Part shown: positions 23,991 to 35,036 of the stretch, in pieces | How positions within the stretch are numbered: position 1 is the stretch's first letter | Layout: every line of letters begins with the position of its first letter | DNA from: Gongronella butleri | Taxonomy: Eukaryota > Mucoromycota > Mucoromycetes > Mucorales > Cunninghamellaceae | DNA: 64,000 nt | Direction: 5' to 3' | Assembly (NCBI GenBank): GCA_025201375.1 | Contig: JAIWZP010000009.1 | Span: 186,001-250,000 of the forward strand | Notes under the pieces: model-generated | The model's database searches: none | Seen by the model: only the letters and a program-made list of their open reading frames with translations | What the model was told of the DNA's origin: nothing | Program-made: the position numbers and the translations under genes

Positions 23991-25765
23991 CAGTTAACCC
24001 CGCGTTCCATCGCTCCAACCCTGTGAAATTGTTTGGGGACCAAGCCATTGGCATGTTCAACATGCTCGACGAGAAATATCCAGCGGATGCTTTCAAAGTC
24101 GATGCGGCCAATTTGTTTGAAAGACTGACGCTCGATATCATTGCGCTTTCAGGTAAATTTTCCGCACATCTCTACGGAGTGTTTTGCAAGAAACTTACAT
24201 TAAACACTTTTTTGTTATAGGCTTTGGTAAACAAAAAAAAAAAAAACTTTAATTTGGCTCTCCAAGACCAAGATGTGCTTATTTTATTTTTATTTTTGCA
24301 TTCTAGGCTACGACTTTGGCTCGATCAAGGACGAAAACAGCTACTGGAAGACACAGTATGACAAGGCGATGGAGGCGTCGCGAAGGCCGCTTTATCTTCT
24401 CTTTCCCAAATTGGATCCTTGGATTGGCCACTTGATTCCTAGCCGCCGTCGCGACTTTGCCGACGTTGACGCGTTCACCGGCATGCTTAGCCGCATGATT
24501 GATGAAAAGCGCGCCCAGCTCAAAGAGCGCGCGAGTGACATTGACGAAAATGAGAAGGATTTGCTCACTCTCATGATCGAAAGTAAGCTTGCATATGCAA
24601 TTTGTGGAAAAGTGCACTCAACAACGACTCTCCTCTTCCCTTAGGCGAGATGCGCGGCGAAGGCGAGCTGACCAAGCAAGAACTTCTCAACGACCTGGGC
24701 ATCTTCTTTATTGGTATGCGTCAAAACTTATGGCCCACTGCCCAACAAATCGACTCAATTCGTTTTTTTTTTCATTATTTTTGATAGCTGGTCATGACAC
24801 GACGGCCATTAGCCTGTCGTCGGCCATCTACTGGCTGGCGCGCTACCCCGACGTGCAGCAAAAGGCGCGTGACGAGGTGAATCGCATTCTTTTTGCTGAT
24901 GGCTCCGACCCAAAGGCCGACGTCGTGCCCAATGCCGACCAGCTGAAGCAGCTCGTGTACCTGAACCAGATCATCAAAGAGGGTAAGATACCAGTTATTA
25001 ATGCAATGCCGATTTTGACCATCCAAACTGATTTTCATCTTTTTTTTTTCATGGCAGCTTTGCGTTTGGGTGGCCCTGTCGTTCAATTGGGCAGTCCGCG
25101 CAAGGTGCAAAAGGATGTCGAGCTCGCTGGCACGGGAGTTATTCTGCGCAAGGGCGAACGCGTAAGTTTTGCAATCATGAGTCACAAACGAATCTGAACA
25201 TTTCAACTCTATACTAGGTCAACATCAATTTGTTTGAGCTGCATCACTCTGAGGATGTCTGGGACAAGCCCTTTGAGTTTAACCCGGATCGCTATTGCGA
25301 GAATGGCGAGGCTGAGCAGAATGCGCGCGAGGGTCTTGCATGGTAAAACGCAAAAAAAAAAAAAAAAGAAGCGCAATTTTGCTTCAATGCCTCATCCATT
25401 TTCTGTTGTTTTTTTTTTTTGGACACGGTCCATAGGGCTCCCTTCTCCAAGTAAGTGGGCTAAAGATGGTAAAAATCGCGCCCAGACTGAATCTTTTTTT
25501 TTTTCTTTACAGTGGCTCTCGCCAATGCATTGGCATGAACTTTTCTTTGACCGAGCAGCGCGTCATTCTGTCCATGATTTGTAAGCCGTGTCCCCTCCCC
25601 ACCCCCAGAAACAAACGTCAATTGACTCATTTTTATATTTTACTAGTGCGCCGCTATGACTTGTCGTTGCCAGAAGACAGCATCCACAAATCTCGCTATG
25701 TCACGGGCAATGGCCTTATTTTGAAGCCTCGCCAGCTGGACATCGTGTTCAAGAAGCGCTTTTAA
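23308..25765 (+). CDS. Cytochrome P450 monooxygenase (paralogue C), 12 exons, 547 aa
   Basis: Exons 23308-23634, 23721-23901, 23994-24152, 24221-24226, 24307-24582, 24645-24713, 24788-24982, 25058-25161, 25218-25342, 25436-25450, 25513-25580, 25647-25765 sum to 548 codons. Motifs: an N-terminal membrane segment (LAVSMVLLGRFIY), WKKHR in helix C, AGHDTT (340-345), EALR as ExxR (404-407) and FSNGSRQCIG with haem Cys at about 491. One exon of only 6 nt (24221-24226) supplies part of the Gly-Phe-Gly of ALSGFGYDF; without it the frame would survive but two conserved residues would be lost. A 15-nt exon precedes the haem loop, as in paralogue A. The intron before 23994 contains a 31-nt T run. It converges on the FHA gene 256 nt away. 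Confidence 0.93.
24221..24226 (+). other. Predicted 6-nt microexon in P450 C
   Basis: The six bases GCTTTG are bounded by AG and GT and keep phase 1 on both sides. Paralogues A (IGLAGFDFEF) and B (SKAAYGVDFN) have the same number of residues at this point only if the microexon is used in C. The call therefore rests on paralogue alignment and frame, not on transcripts. Confidence 0.7.
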
Positions 25766-26021
25766 AGAGGGCAAAACAAAATGACGAAATAAAAAAACTC
25801 GATTTTATTCATAATTGGATGCAACGAAGATGATATATTAAAAAAAGAGGGGGAAAAAAGGATGAACATCGACAGAGAAGAGAAGAAATAGACACGACAA
25901 AATAAACTACACAACGTCACGCACGGCACAGAATGACAAAGAAGAAAGAAATGAGAAAGTGGGCGGAGGAGGGGGGGGGGAAGGGAAATCAAGGAAAATG
26001 ACGGAAAAGAAGAAGAAGGGA

Positions 26022-27527
26022 TCATTGCTTTTGCTTCTTTGCCATGGCGGCGAGCGAGTCGCTTTGGTCGTTTTTCCTCTTTTCTTGCAAGGGTTGTTGT
26101 GGTGCAGGGGGAGGGATGTAGGCATTGCGGTTGCGTCCGCCGAGCTTTGGCGGCATGCGCCAAAAGTATTGCTTGTCCTGCAACGTGCATCGGCGCGCGC
26201 TCCTGCCGACCTGCGTGAACGTGGCGCGGCGCCATTCCACGGGGTCCTTGTCGCCATTGTAATAGTAGAGATGCTCCTTGGGCGAGCCGTCGGCCGTCTT
26301 GCCCTTGCGCACAATCTCGCCAAAGAACGGCTTGTCCTTGAGCACCTTTTGAATGCGCTTTTGCCACACGTCGCGCGCTTCTTGTCGGTACGACGGGTTC
26401 GTCTTGAGAATGCGCGAGCAAATGTCGCTGATCGGCATCGACGACTTTTTCGAAAACACTATAAAACACGAGTCAGACAACAATTTCTTTCTTTTTTGTT
26501 CTTGTTGCTATTCAACGTTACCAAGGATCTCGATGATCAACTCGCCAAGGTCGACACCGTCGTGCACTGGCGAGCTGCCGGGGCTGGATGCGGCGGAATC
26601 GACGACAGGCGCGTTTTCCTTGTCGTCATCGTCGAATTCAGCGTCGTCGGCAGGTTCCAACGGCAGGTTCTCCTTGTCGTCGTCATTGTCGTTCACGTCG
26701 ACACTTTCGTCTTGCAATGGCTGCTGAGGGTCGTCCATCTTGGGCGAAGGTGTCGTGTTGGCCTCGATTTCTTCGATTTCGGCGACAATTTCAGGCTCGG
26801 GTGCTGAGCTGGCAGCCGCAATGGGTTCTTCTGGCGTGGCGTCGGCCGCCTCAGCGTGCAATTCGGCACTGGGGGTGTCCGCGGCGGGTGTGTCGTCTTG
26901 TTCTGCAGCAGATGCAAGCGTGTCATCGTCAGTTTGGGCAGTTGGCGCTGCAGGGAGCTGTTCGGCAGGGGGTGAGTCAATCGCAAGGGGTTCGTCGTTG
27001 TCGTCCGGGTTTTCGTCGTCATGGAGGTCGCGTGGTGACGCGACGACCGGCTTGTTGGCCGCGATGTTGCCCTTTTCGAGCGTTTCGGCCATGTTTTCCG
27101 CAACAACGAGGCGTGGCGCGGGCATTCTGAACTCGACAACGTCGCCAAGGATATCGATTATCGAGCGGTCCGCAAGGGGCGCGCGCTCCTTTTGACGGTA
27201 GCGCAATTGGTCGACGGACACGCCATTCATGCCGAGCACGACCAATTCAAAGCGGTCGTGCGTGTACTCAATGGCGGCGTGGACGCGGCTGATCTGTCGA
27301 TTGCGGCGGCCCACTTTGATGGTGCACGCGCCGCCGCGGCCCAGCGTCAGTCGCTGGTCATAGGCGCCCACAAGCACCACATTGTTGCCCGTGGGCATGT
27401 CCGGCAGCTCATCTCCAAGCATAGACGTCGGCACAAAGTCGTCAGAGTTGAGAAACGCGTCCGACATGGGCTCGGGCGTGGGTGGACGATTGGTATAGTC
27501 GCCAAGAGGGGCTTCAGTAACGTTCAT
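26022..27527 (-). CDS. FHA-domain protein of TOS4/PLM2 type, 480 aa
   Basis: Exons 27527-26522 and 26458-26022 sum to 481 codons. An FHA domain spans about residues 48-135, with conserved LGRG (62-65), ISRVH (79-83) and NG (101-102), the residues that bind phosphothreonine. A long acidic, proline-rich linker rich in DDDKEN-type repeats follows. The C-terminus (ISDICSRILKTNPSY onward, then a basic tail ending AAMAKKQKQ) resembles the conserved end of fungal Tos4-like proteins and looks nuclear. In yeasts these act as chromatin-associated regulators of G1/S transcription and checkpoint responses; transfer of that role is inference. A likely 5'-UTR intron (27699 to 27533) ends five bases before the start codon. 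Confidence 0.82.
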
Positions 27528-27532
27528 ATGTG

Positions 27533-27699
27533 CTAGAAAAAGCGAAAAAAAAACAATAAACAAGAGGGTCGTCAGTGGCGCGCAAAACGTCACCAAATAA
27601 ACTAATATAAAAGGGGAGGCGCGGCGCACATAGGCACGCCTATACGCGCATGCCACAACACGTGCAAACAGCACACTATGCATAAAAAAAGTCGCTTAC
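27533..27699 (-). other. Probable 5'-UTR intron of the FHA gene
   Basis: A GTAAGC donor at 27699 and a TTTTTCTAG acceptor ending at 27533 frame a 167-nt segment just upstream of the start codon. It is longer than most introns here. There is no coding sequence in the predicted upstream exon. Confidence 0.45.
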
Positions 27700-30239
27700 C
27701 TGGTATACAAACAGAAAAAAAGTGAAAGATTCAGGCAAAAAAACGTAGAAAACAACACAGCAAAAAAGTGAGGAGCAAAATAGCAAGAGAAATTTCGCCT
27801 TGGAAAAACAGTCGCGGACTCCTATTTTTTGATTGGTCAGAAAAGCCCGCCGTCTTTTTTTTTTTTTTTTTTGAGCGTGTCTGTTTTTTTACAGCCAACA
27901 GTCCGACCGTGTCAGCAGCCAATGAGCTTCCGTGGTCCATAGTCCCATGATCAACCTGCAGGCAAGTCACCTTTTTTTAACTAAGGACATCATGAAAAAG
28001 TACCTTGAAAATCCTTTTTCGCCATTAAATGGGTTCCAGCAATATTTATGATGGCGTTTTCTCATCATGACCCGCTGTTTTAGCATCCAATCTTCCAAAC
28101 TCAAAAAGAGAGTGCCCAGCAAATCAGGCCACGAGCATCGCTTTTGCATATTTTAACGCTTTTACAGCTTGGTTTTGGCAAACATGCATAAATGAGGGCG
28201 ATTTCAGCGTTGTCAGCAGCTCGTAATAAATAAATAAAAAATAAAAGCGCATCAAGGCGTTTCTTTGGAGTCTTTAACGGATCATTTCATGCCTAAGAAA
28301 TAAGATTTGCGTGAAAAGAGGCAAATTGCTGCTGGAGGACCAGATTGTCCAAAACCCAATCGCCGAGTCATCCTTACATGCCATGGCCTCTTGCTTTTGC
28401 CATCATCAGGTTCAAATTTGGAGGCACACGGGAAAGAACTCTAGGAGAAACATTATAGATAACCATTTTTACGAGTCGAATCAAGGCGCACTCGCCAACG
28501 AGACACTGCAGTGTCCCGAAGTGTTTCTCATCATGAAACGGCGCGCTGGAAACTCCGATGGACGCAACTCGCAAGCTATCCCAAGTCATTGTGGGCGCGC
28601 CGCACACAAATCAAATTTTAGTCGTGGCCAGCCTCCAAAACTAAAATCGAAAAAATGGGTCTCCAGAAAGCCACCAAACTTGTACACATACAAGTAGCTG
28701 GGGAGAAACCACAGAAAAAGCTAAAAACAAGTTCGATTCAATTGCTGATTAGCGAGCAATACATGATTTTAGATTTAATTTCAACGGCGAATTGCACGGG
28801 AAGAACGCATCGATAGAGCCGCACCGACACATCTACTAGCAGGAGACACGCCAGGTGAACGGATTTGATTATGAACGGACGCGCGCAACTCGATGTCTGA
28901 CACGGTTTCAGACGCGTCGAAAAATACATATGATATTGAAACCGCGTCAAAAATGCCAAAAAATCACTTTTTCAGAGATCACCGGCGCCTATACACGCTT
29001 CACATTGTGCTCTTTCTGATAATCCCAGTTTCAAGGTACTGCGACCAGTCCTCGTTGAGTCTGCTCTGGGATGAAAAAACATACCTTTTCGCGTAAAACG
29101 CCGAAACCAATCAATGAAACCTTGATTTTTATTGCATGTTTACCGGTGGCTCATGGTGCTTCATCATGATGTTGAAGGGCGTGGTAATCGGACGACCTAA
29201 ATTTCACCGTTTGAAAATTCGTGACTGTACCCCTTGGAAAATCCATGGTTTTGAAAATCGCATTTTGCTCGCCATCGAGTGGCCGCCGATCGGCAAGAAC
29301 AGGTTCATTTAAACAACAGAGCTCTGTATTGTCGATCCAATAAGCAAATATCCTTATCGTTTGCGAGTTCAATGACGAATGGTCAAAATGCGCTAAAAAG
29401 CACCAATTGTTGACGTTATCGACAAACATAAAAAGTTGACCTTATTTAAAAAGCACAGCCTATGATTATAGGATGTCTGAAAGACATGCCGCAAAACTCG
29501 GTCCCCATTGGCACAAGCTGTGTCAGGCATCATTCCAAAATACCAAAAAAAATGGCCAATTTGAGCTTGGTGGCTATTGCAGAGATCTGAACCATGACAA
29601 AAGTTGCATCGGACGCTCCTCATACTTGTCAGGGCAGAATCTTGCCACGTTGCAAGGGCTATTTTAAGCATTGCTTGAGCCCTTACGCTGTGTCATAGAT
29701 CGATTTTGATGTCGAAATCGCCATGCATCTAGGTGTCGTCGGTGGTGCTAGTAGCAAAAGTTGCTGCTGCGATTGTTCTGCGAGCGATGGAGAGAATGCC
29801 GCAGGGATCGATTCAAAGATGCCCAAAAAGTGCAATGAAAATTCGAAATTTCGCCGTCTTTTGAATTCATTTCAACCATTGCGGCATACAGTGGCTCGAT
29901 GAACGTGCCTACATTTCACGCCAGATTTGTCCATGTCAAATCATCATGCAATAGCCTATCCTGACGATACATAAAACGCCTTAAATCCGAGAAAATAGGC
30001 AATCTGCACGAATTCTGCGTTTCAGTCGCGTCTGTGCAAAGAAAAGACCATGACAATGGGGAAGGCCCCGATTGCGTTTTTGTGCCGCAAAGGCGGGGGC
30101 AAGCGACTTGATCCTCGGGATGGACAACATCGGTTTGAAATGCCGGCGTTTCGGAACTTGCCAGGGCTACACCAATGATTCTGCAAAAATGTTCTTATAG
30201 TGCCCTTTTTTTTCTTTTTCTTTTGTGTTCCTCCACAAT
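27700..30239. other. Intergenic gap holding repeat copy R3
   Basis: A 2.5-kb region with no supportable gene. It holds copy R3 (about 28489-29395). The sequence from about 29450 to 30200 is unassigned, with short frames only. Confidence 0.55.
28489..29395 (+). repeat. Dispersed non-coding repeat, copy R3
   Basis: This is the clearest partner of R1. Landmarks in order: CGGCGCGCTGGAAAC near 28541, GCACACAAATCAAATTTTAG near 28602, a CCAGCCTCCAAAACTAAA block near 28630, GGAGAAACCACAGAAAAA near 28701, GCGAGCAAT near 28752, CCAATCAATGAAACC near 29106, CCCCTTGGAAAATCCATGG near 29229 and AATAAGCAAATATCCTT near 29339. Plus orientation, about 0.9 kb. Confidence 0.72.
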
Positions 30240-32015
30240 ATGTCTGCCTTGTTGCCAGAGTATCGCCCTGTGCCGGACGATCTGCACCTTGCGTACGTGG
30301 GGTTTGGCAAAGAAAACGCGACAACAGCGCGAAGAAACCATATTCACCCTGTTTCTCTTGCTCTTTTTTTTTTTTTTTTTTGTTGCATAGACACTTGCAG
30401 GTTGTGCATCGCCATGGTGAGACGACACCCGTGGGGCGACAAAGCTCTTTGTTCCTGACGAATTTTGCTTTTTTCGTAAAATAGGTGAACGCACGCCCGT
30501 ACGCGGCCGTCTTGAAAAAATCATCCCAGCCACGTGGAATTTATGCGATGCCAATCGTGCCATGTTTGCCACCATTCTCGATTTCAATGCGGAGCGCGGC
30601 CAAAGCAATGATGGCATTCCTGCACGCTTCATGCCCTTGCAGCGTCTCGTGGAGCGGCCCAACCCCAACAAGGACCTCGTGACGTATCCTGCGGGTGCCT
30701 GGTAAGAAAGATCGATTGGCATCCAACGACAACGAGGCTACGTGGCCATGTGCGCGCGGGGCAAAAAAGGAAAAAAAATGCATTGAAGCCTTTTTTTTTT
30801 TTTTTGACCAGCTACTATGGGCAATTGACCAACTTGGGACGACAGAGCATGACCGCATTGGGTGCGCGCCTTCGTGAAATTTACATTGACAGGTAAAAAA
30901 AGAAAAAGAAAAAGAAAAAAGAACGAGGAATGGGTTGCACATACGATGCATCCATGCATTTCACAATTTTCAGGCGTGGGAATGGACAAAAGCACGCGGA
31001 TAAACATCAATTCCATCTTTTTTAGAATGCAATTCCTGCCAGACAAGTTTGACGCGTCCACTGTGCACATCCGTAGCAGTGATTACCCGCGCACGCAGGA
31101 ATCCGTGCAACAAATGGTGGCTGGCGGGCTGTACCCGGCGGAAAAGCGCGACGCTGGTGCAACGTTGGCCATTCGTACAAGGTAAGAAAAAAAAAGAGGA
31201 AACAAAAAGTAAAAAAAGAGGGGGGGCACAAAAAAAGAGAAGAAACGACGAAAAGAGAGGGGAAACAAGGTTTGATGAGGGTCCTGTGCACGCATTCTCT
31301 TCAATTGTCGCGCCATCATCCTTTTTGGTGCGACGGTGTCCATTGGGGGGGGGGAGAAGGGAGACAAGAGTGGGGGGGATGGGGGAACGAGGCTGATGCG
31401 CAAGCGCTATGCCCACTTTTTATTTTATTTTACTAGGGACCCCCGCATTGAGAATCTGTATGCCAACCCAAGCTGCCCACGTTTGCGTCAATTGGCCAAG
31501 GCCTTTCACAAGACGGTCAATGACATGTACCAGGACAAATTCAAGGCAATTGCGCATCATTTAAAGGAATATGTGGATGATGTGTCCTTGACTTCCCATC
31601 CGTCGGCCAACGGCATTCTAGGTAACGTCAGCCATGAGCGGCGACTGAGCGCCAAGGCGCCTCATGCAAGAAAAAAAAAGAAAAAAAAAAGGATGGGCAC
31701 ACAAAGAGGGGCCATGCTCAACATTTCTATTTTTTGGTTGTTATCGTGTGCTTAGACACGGTGGTGTCGGCCAAAGTGCACGGATTTGAGCTTCCTGCGG
31801 CGTTTGACGATGATGTGATTTATGACCTGGAGCGCATTGTCGCGGATGAATGGTTTTACGGGCATCAGCAATCCGCAGAGGTGCGACGTTTGGGCATTGG
31901 GCGCCTGGTGGGCGAAATTGGCGACCGCATGGCTAAGCGAGCCGATGGGACGGATCAGGCCAATGGTGAAGACAAGCTCAAACTTGCTGTGTACTCTGGC
32001 CACGATACGTGAGTT

Positions 32016-32050
<35 letters not shown>

Positions 32051-32709
32051 CGGGGAAAGCACAACGTGTTTTTGTGGAAAAAGGGGGGGGGGGCGGTCAG
32101 GGCCAGGCACAGCCCAAAAGAGTCCCTCGGATGGGCAGTGTCATTTAAGGTTGCTGCCAGATGAGTGGTCTGGCGCTCGGATGCGGGGATTATGCCTTGG
32201 GAAAAAATAAGGAACCTAGTGCGAAATGCATGGTGAAATAGCGTGCCATTGGAAAAAGATTGTCTCAAACGCGCGAACCTTATTTCTTTTTATAATAGAA
32301 CCATTGCTCCGTTGCTGATTGTTTTGGGTGCTTTTGACAAGAGGTAAATGGGAATGGACAAAAACAGCTACTCGTTCATTAACGACAGAAGGCGGCATGA
32401 CGTTTGATTTTGACTATTTTTATTTGTCGTTTTTTTTTTTTTGCCAGGTGGCCTCCGTTTGGCAGCTCGATTATTTTTGAATTGTACAAGGGCAATCAGA
32501 ACAAGGGCGGCTGGTTTGGCAAGAAACAGTCAGACCATTACGTGCGTGTGCGGTTCAATGACAAGGTGGTCGCTTTGCCCGGCTGCGCCGAGAATGGCAA
32601 GCACCATGACAGTGGCGACGCGACACTTTGTACGCTCGAGGCGTTTATGGACATTGTGCGCACGGCTGTACCCGATGATTGGGACAAGGAATGCCAACAA
32701 ATTGAATAG
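30240..32709 (+). CDS. Histidine acid phosphatase, ACP6-like, 9 exons, 425 aa
   Basis: Exons 30240-30292, 30391-30416, 30485-30701, 30812-30892, 31026-31181, 31437-31621, 31756-32008, 32299-32343, 32448-32709 sum to 426 codons. The active-site motif RHGERTPVRGR is assembled across intron 2: the His-Arg-His comes from a 26-nt exon and the rest from exon 3. The C-terminal proton-donor motif SGHDTT is present, split by intron 7. The architecture (long insert after RHG, YPAGACYYGQLTNLGR, IRSSDYPRTQESVQ) resembles lysophosphatidic-acid phosphatase type 6 rather than secreted phytase. There is no obvious signal peptide at the start chosen. The start is the only Met in frame before the motif. Intron 2 begins with sequence resembling the start of exon 3 (see findings). 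Confidence 0.9.
32018..32048 (+). repeat. A31 homopolymer inside an intron
   Basis: Thirty-one A residues begin nine bases after the donor of intron 7 of the phosphatase gene. It is one of several runs of about 31 or more in the window. Confidence 0.8.
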
Positions 32710-33191
32710 ATGACCCATTAAAAGACGCTTTTTTCCTTGCATTGGTCCGGCTCTCTTTGATCTTTTGCCATGATGACGAAGTGGGCATGGATGCCGCCTG
32801 CATAACGACCAGAGGGTGTGTACCATCCAATATTGGGTGCACGCATGACGTGAACGAAACGGCCGAAAAAGGAAAAAGCGGGGGAACGGGCTCTAGAAAG
32901 GGCAAGGCCAGGTGACAAACCAGAGGTCCTGGATTCATTGGCTTGTGTCACCCTAGATGATCAAACAGAGGCTAGTCGCTTTTTTTTCCCTTGCGCTGTG
33001 TTTTTTTTTTTTGGGCGAAGGGCGGGCGAGAAACTTTGTTTCCCCCTTTTCCCTTTCTTCTTCCTTGTTTTTTTTTCTCTTTTTTATTCTTTTCTTACTG
33101 CCTTGTCCGGTCGTCCACCACCCCACACACACCCCTTTCCGTTCTTTCTTTGTCTCTCTCTTTTTTATTTCTCCTCCATTTTTTTTGCGGC
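32710..33191. other. Short intergenic gap, bHLH promoter
   Basis: About 480 nt between two plus-strand genes, with very pyrimidine-rich sequence from 32980 to 33190 leading into the bHLH start codon. No gene seen. Confidence 0.55.
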
Positions 33192-35036
33192 ATGGATTAT
33201 ACGACTAGTGACTGGATGTATTCGCAAGGCGAGCCGCTGCGAGAACCCGTCCCTTTTGAAGGTAAAAAAAAAAGAAAAAAAACCATTCCCAATCCCAATC
33301 CCAATCCCTCTTGGTAAATCGCTCACACGCCACTTTTTTTCCCGCCTTATTTTGTTGTGCTTATTTCAGACTTTCAAATCAGTTTTGGCCTCGATCCTGG
33401 GTTCTCGATGCCGGTGCCGTCTGAGCTTCCCCCCGTGCCCATGAACGACGAGTATTTTTATCCACCTCCTCACCATTCACACGCACCTCATCAACACCAT
33501 CACCATCATGATGCGCCACCATTGCCCCCGGCCGATATGGATTTGGAGCCCCAGCCGCTGTCGATGCAGGATGCGAATCCCCTGCTTGACGAAAAGGACC
33601 AGCGCGCGTTCTCACAGTTTCTGGACGCCTTTTTTGTTGACAATGATACCCAAATGGACAATGCTGAGCAGGTGGCCCATCAATTCCCCTCGTTTTACGA
33701 CGGCGCGCCGCCTCCTCTGTCTCTTCATGGCAACAATGCGGCGCCACATGAAGACGAAGAGGACGAATTCCGCCGTAGCTCCATTTTGCAATCGCTTGAC
33801 CAGCAAAAGCAGCTACACCAGCGCCTCAATCGTGTTGTTCAGCAGCAACAGGCACGCGACAATCCATTGCTCAACAATTTTGCTATGTCGCAGCCGCCTG
33901 CGCCCCAACATCACCATCATCCTTCCTCGGTTTCGCCTCCACCACCACCCAATGCTCAGCACGCCACATCGGCAGCCAATGGCACGGGCAATGCCATCTT
34001 TTTGCAGCAGGGGCATCAAGTGGCCGCTCCTTATATTAGCAAGCAGCCGGCTTCCACGTATTCGCGGTACCAGCATTCGCCCTACCCGCTTCCAACGCAA
34101 GGCAATGACGCCAAAACACGCCAACAGCAACCTCCTCATCTCCAGCAGCAACAACAGCATCATCATCCTCTCCACCACCACCCGCATCAACCACACCCGG
34201 GATTGCCATCGCAAGGCTTGGCGTCCCATTTACACGCGTCATCATCGCCATCGCCACCACATGAATTGCAACAAAAGAGCGTTTCATCGTCGACGCGACG
34301 AACACGCGCACACAAGGAACTGCTGACCGAGGAAGAAAAGCGCAACAATCACATTGCCTCGGAACAAAAGCGACGCAGTACCATCCGCAATGGATTCAAG
34401 GATTTGACCGACATTGTACCTACGCTGAAAAACATCAACAACTCCAAAAGCACGGTCTTGTTCAAAGCGGTCGATTACATCAAATACCTCGAAAAGCGCA
34501 ACAAGTCGCTTCGCGAGAAAATCACATCCTTGGAAGTCCGCGTCAAGGTCGAGGGCCGTGTCAATGACATGTTGTCGTCTGCACCTTCGTATACTTCGGC
34601 CAATTCAGCACAACCAGCGTCGTCGTCATCGTCATCACCACCTGCACCCTCCTCCATGGCACGCACACCCGCGTCACCACGTGCAAAGCACGAATCAAGG
34701 CCATCCACCGCTCCGTCAACGGCGTCCTCCTCGGACCAAAATGCCGCCAATGACGTGTCTGCCGCCCTGCTCGCTCACAAGGCCCAACAAAAGCAGCTGA
34801 TGGCGCTCCAGGAACAATTGCAATATCATCAACGATTGCTCGTCCAACATGATGCGCCCTCGTCGGCCTCGCAACACCCCGCCGATCGCCCGCCGTCGTC
34901 CTCCAGCTCGTCTTCCTCGCACTCGTCGCCCCAATCCGCTGATTTATACCAGAGTCGCTGGCAATACGACACCGCCACAGCAAACAGCGACAAGCATGCC
35001 ATGGACCACGATGGCCCTGTCCAAATCAGCGCATAA
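33192..35036 (+). CDS. bHLH transcription factor, 578 aa
   Basis: Exons 33192-33261 and 33370-35036 join in frame to 579 codons. The bHLH region starts near residue 345: the basic stretch NNHIASEQKRR is followed by helix 1 (IRNGFKDLTDIVP), a loop, helix 2 (KSTVLFKAVDYIKYLEKRN) and a leucine-type extension. The HxxxExxRR pattern predicts binding to E-box DNA (CANNTG) as a dimer. The N-terminal half is low-complexity, with His-Pro runs near residues 60-80, poly-Gln/His around 290-320 and a serine-rich tail, typical of fungal activation regions. It is closest in style to Ino4/Mlx-like bHLH proteins. Targets are unknown. Confidence 0.9.
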
